The notes: generated from the sequence alone by a model not told the origin. Positions 8,050-16,564 are shown, counted from the stretch's first letter. The stretch is DNA of 36,317 bases from Candidatus Accumulibacter contiguus (GCF_012940005.1 NZ_SPMX01000031.1:1-36317), one strand, 5' to 3'. Translations and numbers: made by a program.

Positions 8050-9930
8050 ATGAGCCCCGGCAGCGACGGCCGGCCAGCCCTGCCGGCATGGGCCGAGACG
8101 CTGCGCCAGAAATACCTGGCCGGCGAGGCCTCGGTCTTCGTTCTCTACCGCAATGTTTTCGACCGTTATCGGGTCGGCGAACGCTATTACACGCTGTTGC
8201 CCTTCCTCAGCGAAGTGCTGCTCAAGGACAACAAGCAGCACATCTACGAACTCAGCATCGATCGCGGCGTACGCGTCATTCAGGGCGGCAGCGCCGAAGA
8301 GAAGGCCGAACTCTACCGCCATCTTGAAGGCAAGGGACTCAACGGCATCTTCGAGTCGCTTGAACGGCAGATGCGCGAGCAAGGCTCCAGCGCGCTCCTG
8401 ATTCCCTATGCTGGAACCCTTTTCCCGGCCGCCGAACTGCATCTGCTCTCGCTCGAGGAGCGTGGTGCCTTCACCGCCCTGCATCGCTGGTCGCTTGACG
8501 AACAATTTGCCAATCGCGACAACGTCGTCCTCCTGGTCAGCGAATCCCTGGCCGACTTGAGCCCGGCGCTGCTGACGCATCCGCGTGTGCTGGCGATCGA
8601 GCTGCCGATGCCCGATCGTGCCGACCGGCACGCGGCGATCCGGCATTACGCGCCCGGCATGCCGGTAGCCGAGGCCGAGCCGCTCGCCGAGCACACCGCC
8701 GGCCTGCGCCTGATTCAACTGGCCAGCATCGTCGCCAGCGAAGCGCCGCTGGGATTGAGCCAGGCGCAGCGGCGGACGCTGATTGCCAGCCTGCTGCAGG
8801 GTAGCCCACAGGCTGCCGAGCGCGCCGAGAAACTGGCTGCGATCACTGCCGGCATGACGCCCGCCGAAATCGGCCAGCTCGTCGATCCGACACGCGTGCT
8901 GCCCGGGAACGGCGATCCGGCAGGCGAGATGATGGCCGTGGTGCGCCAGCGCAAGCGCGAGTTGATCGAAAAAGAATGCGCCGGACTGATCGAATTCATC
9001 GAACCGCGGCATGGCCTGGAGAGCGTCGGCGGCAACGCGCAGATCAAGGGCGAATTGCTCGACATCGCGCGCCTGATCCAGGGCGGCGAGCGCGCGCGCG
9101 CGCCGATGGGACTGCTTGCAGTGGGGCCGATGGGTGCCGGCAAGACCTTCGTGATCAAGGCCTTTCTCAAGGAAGCGGGGCTATCCGGGATCGCCCTGAA
9201 AAACTTCCGCTCGAAATGGGTCGGATCGACCGAGGCCAATCTCGACCGCGTCCTGGCAACCGTCAAGGCGATGGGACCGATCGCACTGCTCATCGACGAA
9301 GGCGACCGCAGTTTCGGCCGGCAGGGTGACGACACCGACGGCGGCACCAGTTCGCGGGTCATTGCCCGTCTCAAGGAATTCATGTCCGATCCCGAGAATC
9401 GCGGCCAGGTGCTGTTCATCCTGCTGACCAACCGCCCCGACAAGCTCGATACCGACATCAAGCGCCCCGGCCGCCTCGACCGCAAGATCCCCTTCTTCTA
9501 CGCCGAGACCGCGGCCGAACGTGCCGCCGTCGTCCGCGCCGTTTTCGAGCGCTACCGGGTGTCCGTCGATTTCCCGGAAGAGCACCTGCTGGCCGCCTGC
9601 GAGGGACTCGATGGCTATTCCAATGCCGACCTGGAAGCCCTTGCTCTGCTCGCTGCCGAGTTTGCCGAGCGGGCGAAGCGTGCCGATTCGCCCCTTCCTT
9701 TGCCCGCGCGAGCAGGCGCCGCGGCTACCCCGGCCGTCAGCCGGGAAGTTTTCGCGCTTGCCATCGATGACTTCATGCCACCGCAGGAAACGACCATGGT
9801 GCGCTACATGGAAATGCTCGCGGTCGCCGAAACCTCACGGCGCTCGCTGCTGCCGCAACGCTTCCGGTCCTTGTCCGCGCGCGAGGTGCAGGAACGGCTC
9901 GCCGAGTTGCGGCGTGAGATCCTCTCTTGA
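8050..9930 (+). CDS. AAA+ ATPase with a degenerate first and an active second ATPase domain
   Basis: The 626-residue protein has two AAA-like halves. The first (about 20-250) keeps the predicted fold, including a [15 protein letters not shown] strand, but has no Walker A and is probably structural. The second (about 330-540) has Walker A GPMGAGKT (359-366), Walker B ALLIDEGD (about 413-420), sensor 1 [11 protein letters not shown], and the RPGRLDRK arginine-finger region typical of the classical AAA (FtsH/p97) clade. A helical lid and tail follow. No protease or TM segment is present, so a remodelling role is more likely than proteolysis. It starts 61 nt after the PspA-like gene; the ribosome site is weak, so the exact start is less certain. 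By analogy to Vps4 and ESCRT-III it may disassemble PspA-like polymers (inference). Confidence 0.88.
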   Translation: MSPGSDGRPALPAWAETLRQKYLAGEASVFVLYRNVFDRYRVGERYYTLLPFLSEVLLKDNKQHIYELSIDRGVRVIQGGSAEEKAELYRHLEGKGLNGIFESLERQMREQGSSALLIPYAGTLFPAAELHLLSLEERGAFTALHRWSLDEQFANRDNVVLLVSESLADLSPALLTHPRVLAIELPMPDRADRHAAIRHYAPGMPVAEAEPLAEHTAGLRLIQLASIVASEAPLGLSQAQRRTLIASLLQGSPQAAERAEKLAAITAGMTPAEIGQLVDPTRVLPGNGDPAGEMMAVVRQRKRELIEKECAGLIEFIEPRHGLESVGGNAQIKGELLDIARLIQGGERARAPMGLLAVGPMGAGKTFVIKAFLKEAGLSGIALKNFRSKWVGSTEANLDRVLATVKAMGPIALLIDEGDRSFGRQGDDTDGGTSSRVIARLKEFMSDPENRGQVLFILLTNRPDKLDTDIKRPGRLDRKIPFFYAETAAERAAVVRAVFERYRVSVDFPEEHLLAACEGLDGYSNADLEALALLAAEFAERAKRADSPLPLPARAGAAATPAVSREVFALAIDDFMPPQETTMVRYMEMLAVAETSRRSLLPQRFRSLSAREVQERLAELRREILS

Positions 9931-9940
9931 AGGAGTTCCT

Positions 9941-10393
9941 ATGTTCCCCCTGCTTGAAAATGTCTCCCTCGATGCCGACCAGAGCATTGCCGCGACCCGC
10001 CTGCTGTTGCGCATCGCGCATGTCGATGGCGCCAGGACCACCGAAGAGGTGGCACTGATTCGCTGGTTCCACGATAGCGGCTGCGACGCCAGCGTCGACT
10101 GGCCGGCTTTCGATAGCCTGCAAGAGGCCGGGCCGGGTGGTGAATTCTCCTGCACCTTCGGTGCAGCGGCAGAGCGCGACCTGGTAGTCGCTACCTGTCT
10201 GATGGTCGCCTATGCCGACGGCGTGCTGACCCCCGAGGAACTGGCGGCAGTACGCGATGTGGCCGAAGAAATCGGTATGCCGTCAACGCGCGTCGATGAA
10301 CTGCTGGCATTGGTCAAGGACTACATCCTGTCGCAACTGGCCAATCTGCCCGACGCCGGCTCGGTGGCGGTCGTGGCGCGCGAACTCGGCTGA
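9941..10393 (+). CDS. TerB-like protein
   Basis: This 150-residue, acidic, all-helical protein has two tandem D-G-x(4)-E-E patterns: AHVDGARTTEEV near residues 25-36 and AYADGVLTPEEL near 88-99. This is the arrangement of the TerB/TerB-like domain, where such acidic residues are thought to bind metal. TerB-like proteins occur in tellurite-resistance and wider membrane-linked stress systems. AGGAG at 9931-9935 lies just before the ATG, and only ten bases separate it from the AAA+ gene, so it is the last gene of the operon. No signal peptide is seen. It is probably a cytoplasmic partner of the membrane proteins encoded upstream. Confidence 0.78.
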   Translation: MFPLLENVSLDADQSIAATRLLLRIAHVDGARTTEEVALIRWFHDSGCDASVDWPAFDSLQEAGPGGEFSCTFGAAAERDLVVATCLMVAYADGVLTPEELAAVRDVAEEIGMPSTRVDELLALVKDYILSQLANLPDAGSVAVVARELG

Positions 10394-10537
10394 AGTTCTG
10401 CGGGGTTCAAAGGAAGGCTCGGCCGACTCACGGCTGCATCCTTGCGTGAGGCGCAGGGCCGGCATGCATGCGACCTCAGGACCTTGCAGGTGGCGGGCGC
10501 AGACGCGTCCGAAATGATACGCCGAGAGGTTCCCGGG

Positions 10538-10560
10538 CCGACGTGTGTCGGTTTTTTTTT
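10538..10560 (+). terminator. rho-independent terminator of the envelope operon
   Basis: The stem CCGAC-GTGT-GTCGG is followed directly by nine T residues. It lies about 145 nt after the TerB-like gene and is the only strong terminator after the eight-gene operon. Confidence 0.85.
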
Positions 10561-10637
10561 ACATCTGGTTCGCGCCATTGTGGTCAAGAAACCCGATTCA
10601 TTAGCCAAGCGATTGATATATAAGGTATATAATACAC

Positions 10638-10653
10638 GGGCACGAATTTTGCT
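10638..10653 (+). promoter_or_regulatory. sigma-54 (RpoN) -24/-12 promoter for the PEP-CTERM gene
   Basis: GGGCACG-AATT-TTGCT matches the consensus TGGCACG-N4-TTGCT at every position but the first. The essential GG (10639-10640) and GC (10651-10652) are exactly 12 nt apart. Transcription would begin near 10664, leaving a leader of about 100 nt. PEP-CTERM genes in this group are known to be controlled by RpoN with the PrsK/PrsR two-component system. Confidence 0.75.
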
Positions 10654-10765
10654 TAAGGTATCGATGTCCGGCGCTTGTTTCGGGACATGACCCAGGCGGT
10701 ACTCGATGTCACTTTGAGTGCCGTAAAGAACGAGTTTTTACATTGAGACCCCAAGGAGAAATCAA

Positions 10766-11578
10766 GTGAAAATCAAACAGACCATGAAAAAGATGGCAGC
10801 CTCCTGTGCTGTAGCCATGTTTGCTTTTGGCGCGCAGACCGCGCAAGCGGTTCCCGTCGATCTTGAGCTTTACCTGGCGCAGGACGTGTCGGGCAGCGTG
10901 GATGGCACGGATTTTACGCTGTCGCGCAGCGGTATCGCCAGCGCCTTCCAGAGTGCGGCGGTGATCAGCGCCATCCAGAGCGGGGCAATCGGCAAAATCG
11001 CCGTGAAACTGGTGGACTTCTCGAATGCCGTGCACTTGGCGGTCGACTGGACGGTCATTAGCGATCTGGCCAGTGCGACTGCTTTTGCCAACGCGGTTTC
11101 GCTTGCCCCACGCGGCGCGGGAGGCGGCAACGACGGGCAGAGCAACCTGATCAATACTGCGCTAGCCGACATCAACGGCAACAATTTCGAGGGAACGCGG
11201 CGTACCCTCGACATCGCATCCGAGGGTGCGCAGGACATCGACGGCTGCGCTTTCAACAATGTGGTCTGCCCGACAGTTCAGGCGGCGCGGGACAATTTCC
11301 TGACGAACGGCGGGACCACGATTAACGCGATCTGGTTGAACGACCGCGATTTCTTCGGTCTCGACGCGACCGACCTCATCAACGCCTTCCAGTATGGCAG
11401 CACGAACGTCATTGGTGGTCCCGGCTCCTTCCAGGCCTTCGCTCAGGACTTCACCGCTTTTGCTCCGGCGATCGAGAAAAAGATTGAGCGCGAGATCAGG
11501 GGTTTGCCCGAGCCTGGCATTCTGGCTCTGCTCGGCCTCAGTCTCGGTGCATTCGGATTCGCGCGTCGGCGCGCGTAA
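10766..11578 (+). CDS. PEP-CTERM exported protein with DUF1194/vWA-like domain
   Basis: The 270-residue protein begins with a signal peptide (basic start, hydrophobic core, cleavage after AQA near residue 28). The mature part resembles DUF1194, a von Willebrand A-like fold, with a MIDAS-type D-x-S-x-S in AQDVSGSVDG. Its C-terminus is a textbook PEP-CTERM signal: LPEPGILALLGLSLGAFGF, then arginines. Exosortase EpsH/XrtA is expected to cleave such tails and deliver the protein to the surface or the exopolysaccharide matrix. The start is GTG 10766 with AAGGAG at 10753-10758. It is transcribed alone from the sigma-54 promoter, which fits co-regulation with a biofilm/floc programme. The ligand is unknown. 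Confidence 0.9.
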   Translation: MKIKQTMKKMAASCAVAMFAFGAQTAQAVPVDLELYLAQDVSGSVDGTDFTLSRSGIASAFQSAAVISAIQSGAIGKIAVKLVDFSNAVHLAVDWTVISDLASATAFANAVSLAPRGAGGGNDGQSNLINTALADINGNNFEGTRRTLDIASEGAQDIDGCAFNNVVCPTVQAARDNFLTNGGTTINAIWLNDRDFFGLDATDLINAFQYGSTNVIGGPGSFQAFAQDFTAFAPAIEKKIEREIRGLPEPGILALLGLSLGAFGFARRRA

Positions 11579-11616
11579 GGCAACTGATACTGCCTGACCT
11601 CGGGAACCATCACTTT

Positions 11617-11646
11617 GACAAAGTGGGACAGATGTCCCACTTTGTC
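11617..11646. repeat. perfect 13-bp inverted repeat between convergent genes
   Basis: GACAAAGTGGGAC and its exact complement flank the loop AGAT. A smaller palindrome, CACTTTG-A-CAAAGTG, overlaps its left arm (11611-11625). It sits between the ends of the PEP-CTERM gene and the acyl-CoA synthetase gene, so a bidirectional terminator is the simplest reading, although neither side has a long T tract. Confidence 0.6.
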
Positions 11647-11654
11647 TTTGCGAC

Positions 11655-13207
11655 TCACTTCCATGCCAGATCGCGGCGCCGGATCTTGCCGTTGGCAGTG
11701 CGCGGCAAGCTGTCGGTGAAGAGGATCTCGCGGGGACATTTGTAGGCCGCCAGATGTTCATGGGCGTAGGCCAGCAGCGGCGCGGCGTCCAGTCCATCGG
11801 GCTCGTCGGGGTCGCGCGGCACCACGAAGGCCGCGATCACGCGGATCCCCTCGCGCACCGCCATTTCGGTCACTGCCACTTCCGCCACCGCCGGATGTTT
11901 GCTCAGGCAATGCTCCACCTCCAATGGCGACACTCGGTAGCCCATGGCATTCATCATGTCGTCGTTGCGGCCATGATAGATCAGGTAACCGTCCGCGTCG
12001 AAATGTGCCAGATCGCCACCGATGAACCACTCGCCCCGGTACACCAGTTCCTCTTCGTCCGCTCGGTTCCAGTAGCCCAGCATCAGGCCTGGATCGCTGC
12101 GATGTACCGCCAGCAGCCCGGTCTCTCCCGGCGGCAATGGCTCCTCCCCACCCTCGACCGGCAGTGCCACCACGCAGCGGCCCTGCTGTGGTTTGCCTGA
12201 ACTGCCCGGCCGTACCGCTACGCTGGGCGACGAAGAGATGTAGGTCGAGCATTCGCTCATCCCCAAAGCTTCGTACAGTTCCTTGCCGGTCGTCGTCCGC
12301 CACTGTTCCAGCAAAGCGGTGCCCAGCGCCTCGCCGGCGGTCAGGCCGTGGCGCAAGCGGGAAAGATCGAACGCGCGCAGGTCGTTGTACTTCAGTATCT
12401 GCCGATACAGCCCTGGCACCGCGGCGAACAGGGTTGCCCGGAATTTCTCCATGAGCATCGGCCAGACCGTGACATCGCGAGGCCCGTTGTAGAGCACCGC
12501 GGTCGCGCCGTTGGCCCAGGGGTCGGTCAGACCGACCCCCAGCGTATAGGTCCAGTTGAACGCACCGGCGTGCAGGATCACATCATCTTGGCGGATGTCA
12601 TACCAGCCTGATACATCGGTCGCCGTCCCCAGGCCGAGCGCTGGGCGTGCAACACTCCTTTGGGCTGGCCGGTGGTGCCGGAGGTGTAAATCAGAAAGGC
12701 GGGATCGTCGGCAGCGGTATCGGCGTAATCGAGTCCCTCGTGCCGGTTTCGCAACAACGCGATGTCGCTGGAACCCAACACTTGCACGCCCGGCGGAGCC
12801 TGGATTGTCAACTCCTCCGACATGGCGACAATCCGGGCGCCGGAATCGGCCAGCAGAAAATCAGCTTCCTCCTCGGTCAGTTGCGCCGAGGACGGCAGCG
12901 GTACACAACCGGCGGCGATGGCGCCGAAGAACAGCAGTGCGTAATCGCTGGTATTGCCCATGCGGATCATCAGCCGTGCCCCTGGTTCCAGACCCAGAGC
13001 ACGCAGCCCCGCCGCCATTTGTCGGACGGCTTTGTCCAGTTGCGCGTAAGTCCAGTGTTCCGCTCGTTCGGCCAGTGCCTTGGCGTCGGACACCACGACC
13101 AGTGCCACCTTGTCCGGGGTGGCCCGGGCCGCTGCCGACAGACAGTAGCGCGCCATGTTGAACCGTGCCGGCGGCAACTGGCCAGTGTAATGCCAGCGAT
13201 CTCTCAT
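11655..13207 (-). CDS. acyl-CoA synthetase (AMP-forming), interrupted by a one-base frameshift
   Basis: Two adjacent frames together make a complete ANL-superfamily ligase of about 517 residues, which would activate a carboxylic acid via an acyl-adenylate to its CoA thioester. The N-terminal frame (13207-12578) holds the AMP-binding signature YTSGTTGQPKGVLH. The C-terminal frame (down to 11655) holds GWYDIRQDD (partly before its first start codon), the YEALGMSE adenine site, the hinge region GRNDDMMNAMGYRVSP, and the catalytic Lys motif RTANGKIRR. The frames join if one base is restored near 12606-12607; total length plus one is divisible by three. The start at 13207 lies nine bases after the CYTH-like gene. 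This is either a recent pseudogene or a sequence error. The substrate is uncertain; the overall look is benzoate-CoA-ligase/medium-chain type. Confidence 0.82.
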
Positions 13208-13216
13208 CTTTCGTCT

Positions 13217-14161
13217 TTACTCGTGAGCCTGCGGTGGATTGCCTTTCATCCGGTACACCAGCCCGGTCTTGGTCGTTCCCAGAGACAGCCAGTCGCGACC
13301 GGTCGTTTGCAGTGCGATGAAAAACTGACGGCAGCGTTGCATGGCCTTCTCGTGCAGTTCGTCCCGGCGCCTGAACTGGGCCTGGAATGCGAACTCACCG
13401 CAGAGTGGCTTGTGCGTGCCGCGCTCGCGCCAGATCGCAATATTGGCGTCGGCGGTAACCCCGTGGCCAAAATCGAAGGTCCCGAGGTCCTGCAGGATCT
13501 CTTCGACGATTGCGCCGTTGACCAGCGCCAACTGGTCGGCGCCTGCCAGCTTCAGGGAGTCCAAAGCCGGGAACATCCGCGCCAGGCCGCTCAAGAAAGT
13601 GTGCGCACCTTCGGGTTCCTGGCTCAAGGGAAATTGCGCATTGTGTGAGAACAGCAAGCGATACGACCCGACCTGATCTTTCAACGGCAGTGTTTCCGCC
13701 TTGAACTTGATCCGATAGTGGCCGGCAATCTGCGGCCGCACGTCCAGGTCAGCCGCCGTCTGCATTTCGGGATGGCGGAATTTGAAGACGATCTCCGGTT
13801 CCCCGGCAGGAAAACCATCTTCATAGGTGACGCGCTGCCGCAGGATGAATGCATTGTTGTAAAGACGGAAGTCGGCGGTGTCAAAAAACTCCACCTCTCG
13901 CACCTGTGGCTTCAGGGCCACTCCTTTGCTAAAGAAATCAATCCCGAATTCTTTCGCCGTCCGACGGGCGAGTTCGCCGTACTCGAAGAATACTTTTGCT
14001 GCGATGAAACGATCGGGTTTCAGGATCAGCTTACACTCGAGATATTGCACCTCATCGAGCGGATGACCGTCCGAGTACTTGCCCTGTTTGATCTGGAGAA
14101 ACCGCTGGTGACCCATACCATCGTCAGTTTTCGGCAGCGTGCCGTTTTCCTCGTTCGCCAT
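13217..14161 (-). CDS. CYTH-like (triphosphate tunnel) protein, tentative
   Basis: The 314-residue soluble protein has several alternating charged beta strands reminiscent of the CYTH/triphosphate tunnel fold. These include an early YLECKLILK strand, the VEFFDTADFRLYNNAFILRQ region (compare the YFDT and L-x-x-x-x-x-x-LR-x-R pattern of CYTH proteins), EIVFKFRHP and YRIKFKAE. Family members hydrolyse or form inorganic or organic triphosphates or polyphosphate. The active-site set is not fully verified, so this is a fold-level suggestion. The start at 14161 (MANEENG) follows an AAGGGA ribosome site; the frame extends further upstream to 14260 but overlaps the previous gene. It lies between the channel-FUSC gene and the ligase gene, all on the minus strand. 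Confidence 0.6.
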   Translation of the reverse strand: MANEENGTLPKTDDGMGHQRFLQIKQGKYSDGHPLDEVQYLECKLILKPDRFIAAKVFFEYGELARRTAKEFGIDFFSKGVALKPQVREVEFFDTADFRLYNNAFILRQRVTYEDGFPAGEPEIVFKFRHPEMQTAADLDVRPQIAGHYRIKFKAETLPLKDQVGSYRLLFSHNAQFPLSQEPEGAHTFLSGLARMFPALDSLKLAGADQLALVNGAIVEEILQDLGTFDFGHGVTADANIAIWRERGTHKPLCGEFAFQAQFRRRDELHEKAMQRCRQFFIALQTTGRDWLSLGTTKTGLVYRMKGNPPQAHE

Positions 14162-14225
14162 ATTGCGTAGTCCCTTATTGTGAAAATGCTGCTCACCCTT
14201 CGCTCGAGGGTAACTCGGTGAAGCT

Positions 14226-15320
14226 TTATGGTACTGCCGCACCGCTTTCTTTGCCGGCAACGCGCACCGGCCAGATTCTCGACATCAGCCAAGTGAAAAA
14301 CAGGCCGACAATGCAACCGAGGAGGACCTCGATCACGCGCATCACGCCGTCTTCGACGCCGCTCTCCTTGGAATGATGAATCAATCCCGAAGCGATCACC
14401 AGCGCAGCAGTGATCGGTGCCTGACGCCACATCGCCGGTACGCGAACGACGTAGGTCGAAAGCAGGACTGTCGCCGCCATGGCCAGCGGCAGTTTCCACT
14501 GGCTCGAACTGCTGCCGACGACCAGGAACAGCAAGCCCACGGTACAGCCAAGCAAGGTATTGAAGATCCGGCCGCGGAACGTGGCCATTGCCTCGTGCAT
14601 GTTCGGATCGCTCACGGCGATCATCGCGCTGATCGCCCAGATCGGATTGGTACCGACACCCAGCCGCAGCAACAGCCAAAGTGTGCCGCTCGCGATGAAG
14701 ATATGCGTGGCGAAACGCACGCCAACCAGATCGGCTTGCCGTAGACGCTGCACTGCGCTCCGCAGTCGATCGAAGCCCGGCGCGCTCTGCTGGCCATTGT
14801 CTCCCGATCGCTGCCCTGCAGAAAACGCCTGGATCGCCTGTCGCATTTTGCGCCGCTCCTCGATGAGTTCGAGTTGGCGATTCTGAAAACTTTGTACGAC
14901 GGTGAACAGGACGCCGGTGGACCAGGCAAAAGTCATCAAGCCCGCAATGGCGATCATGCCTTCAAGCAAATTCCAGTCGTCAGACAAATCGATACTGCTG
15001 CCCAGGGTGGTATATTCCAGGAGCGCGAAATAGAACGACGTGTCAAATCTGGGAATTGCTTCTGTGGCTACGAAGAAAGATGCCCAGACGGCGACCTCGA
15101 GCAGATGCACCAGAGTGATCAGCCAGCTGGCAAGGATGACGTTGCCGAGCCCCCAAAGGAAGGAATGCGTGCCATTCGCCCTCTGCTGCAGGGTACGGCT
15201 GATATCGAGCGTCAGGATCATGCCAAATCCATGCACGGCCATGGTCGCTGCGACCAGCGCGATCCCCCAGCTCACTTCGGTAAAAGAGGTGATGTATTCG
15301 GGAATGGGGGTATCACTCAT
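14226..15320 (-). CDS. ion-channel domain fused to an FUSC/aromatic-acid-exporter-like domain
   Basis: The 364-residue protein joins two membrane modules. The N-terminal part (about 12-170) has TM segments around a pore-like re-entrant stretch, ALLEYTTLGSS, followed by another TM, as in two-TM potassium-channel-type pores; the filter reads TTLG rather than TVGYG. A short Gln/Arg-rich cytoplasmic linker follows (about 165-220). The C-terminal part (about 222-355) resembles FUSC/fusaric-acid-resistance membrane domains (WAISAMIAVSDPNMHEA, then GRIFNTLLGCTVGLL and three further hydrophobic stretches). The start MSDTPIPEY at 15320 is preferred over the longer frame from 15431. It ends 64 nt before the CYTH-like gene. 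An export or volume/pH-related function is possible; none is established. Confidence 0.7.
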   Translation of the reverse strand: MSDTPIPEYITSFTEVSWGIALVAATMAVHGFGMILTLDISRTLQQRANGTHSFLWGLGNVILASWLITLVHLLEVAVWASFFVATEAIPRFDTSFYFALLEYTTLGSSIDLSDDWNLLEGMIAIAGLMTFAWSTGVLFTVVQSFQNRQLELIEERRKMRQAIQAFSAGQRSGDNGQQSAPGFDRLRSAVQRLRQADLVGVRFATHIFIASGTLWLLLRLGVGTNPIWAISAMIAVSDPNMHEAMATFRGRIFNTLLGCTVGLLFLVVGSSSSQWKLPLAMAATVLLSTYVVRVPAMWRQAPITAALVIASGLIHHSKESGVEDGVMRVIEVLLGCIVGLFFTWLMSRIWPVRVAGKESGAAVP

Positions 15321-15553
15321 TTGACGAGAGTTTCCACGAGTTTGATCTACAGGCGCTGTGTCAAGGTAGCGATGGGCGGGCGTACTGTGACATATTGTGA
15401 GCAAATGTGGTCTACAAATGAGCATGAGCATAGGTGAATCGGGGTGAGTTTGTCAGTCTCGCAATCAATCGGCACTTTTGTTCACTTTCTCTGGCAGTTC
15501 AACCCGGTGAGGAGCGAACCTCTGCAAAAGCACTCGTTGCAGCTTGCGCAGGG

Positions 15554-15559
15554 TAGAAT
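15554..15559 (+). promoter_or_regulatory. -10 box for the lipoprotein gene
   Basis: TAGAAT lies 27 nt before the ATG of the lipoprotein gene. A clear -35 box at the usual distance was not found. AAGGAG (15573-15578) is the ribosome site. Confidence 0.35.
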
Positions 15560-15586
15560 CGTGGCCTCAATCAAGGAGACGTAACG

Positions 15587-16408
15587 ATGACTGTTGGCAA
15601 AAGATTTGCCGCTTCAAGCGACGCGGCCGGCGCACTCCGGCTGGCCCGCAAAACAGCAGGTGGCCTTCTCGGGGTGCTGCTGCTCGCTGGCTGTGCCGAC
15701 CTGATGGGGCCGAGCTCTGACGTGACGGTCAGCGATCCGCTGCGAATCACGCGCACCGGTTTCCTCACCGACTACAACCGCTTGACGACAGCGCCCGGCG
15801 GTGATGGTGCGCTGTGCTGGCGGAATCCGGATCTCGACTTCAAGCGCTACAACAAGGTGATGATCACCCGCATCCTGGTCAGCCTCAAGCCGGATCAGCA
15901 GCAGGCGGTCGATCCGACCGATCTCAAGGCGCTGGTCGATTACTTCCACGCCTCACTGGTCAAGACCCTGAAACCGCAGATGCAGGTCGTGGATCAACCA
16001 GGACCGGGGGTGATCGTGCTGCGCATCGAGATCTCCAACCTGGTGCCGACGCAGGTCGGCCGCAGCGTGGTGGGCACGGCGATTCCCTACGGCTTCGTCG
16101 CCGAGGCCGCTTCGGGTCCGGCGTCGGGCCGGCCGGCGGGTTCGACGCCGTACCTTGGCGAAACCGGCATCGAAATGCAGTTTCTCGACGGTGCCAGCAA
16201 CGTCGTGCTGGCCGAATGCGCCGATACCCAGATCGGCCGCAAATATGCGGCCGACATCGATGCCGGCGCTGCCGGTGCCACCGACACCTGGATCAAGGGT
16301 TACATGAGTTCTTTCCAGAGCTGGGCATACGCGCGCGACGCATTCGACAAGTGGTCACTACAGATTGCCAACCGCTTCGCCGTCTTGCGAGGGAGCAAGG
16401 CGCAGTAG
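15587..16408 (+). CDS. DUF3313-like lipoprotein
   Basis: The 273-residue protein has a long basic N-terminal region and a lipoprotein signal ending in the lipobox LLAGC near residue 36, so it should be lipidated after cleavage by signal peptidase II. The mature part fits the DUF3313 family: GFLTDYNRL, a CWRNP motif, a YNKVMITRI strand, then a domain with conserved FQSWAYARDAFDKW near the C-terminus. The function of the family is not established. Its own -10 box and AAGGAG site make it a single-gene unit, divergent from the channel-FUSC gene. The next gene, gyrA, has its own promoter. Confidence 0.8.
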   Translation: MTVGKRFAASSDAAGALRLARKTAGGLLGVLLLAGCADLMGPSSDVTVSDPLRITRTGFLTDYNRLTTAPGGDGALCWRNPDLDFKRYNKVMITRILVSLKPDQQQAVDPTDLKALVDYFHASLVKTLKPQMQVVDQPGPGVIVLRIEISNLVPTQVGRSVVGTAIPYGFVAEAASGPASGRPAGSTPYLGETGIEMQFLDGASNVVLAECADTQIGRKYAADIDAGAAGATDTWIKGYMSSFQSWAYARDAFDKWSLQIANRFAVLRGSKAQ

Positions 16409-16496
16409 CCAGTGGCCTGCGGACATCAGTATCCATCCGACCCTTTCATTCACTCCCGATATCCCCACCTTGCCGGGTCCGGGGGAATCGCGAGCA

Positions 16497-16505
16497 TGCT
16501 AGAAT
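16497..16505 (+). promoter_or_regulatory. extended -10 promoter of gyrA
   Basis: TGC-TAGAAT forms an extended -10 element about 60 nt before the gyrA start. The nearest TTGCCG (16470-16475) is too far away to be a proper -35, so the TG extension is probably what matters. Confidence 0.5.
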
Positions 16506-16564
16506 AGCGGGCTTAAACAAGACGACGACATTCCTGCCGAAGTCACGTCGCCAGCGGATAGAAG

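Larger units (their letters stand above)
10394..10765. other. gene-free region: structured operon 3' end, terminator and sigma-54 promoter
   Basis: The first half is GC-rich and structured (for example CTCACG/CGTGAG arms at 10427-10450) and ends in the terminator at 10538-10560, so it is probably the operon 3' UTR or could release a small RNA. The second half is markedly AT-rich and carries the sigma-54-type promoter at 10638-10653 and the leader of the PEP-CTERM gene. No protein gene is supported here. Confidence 0.55.

Noticed and set aside
12647-13648. 333-codon plus-strand frame
   Set aside because: It covers parts of two minus-strand genes, and both of those have better family evidence.
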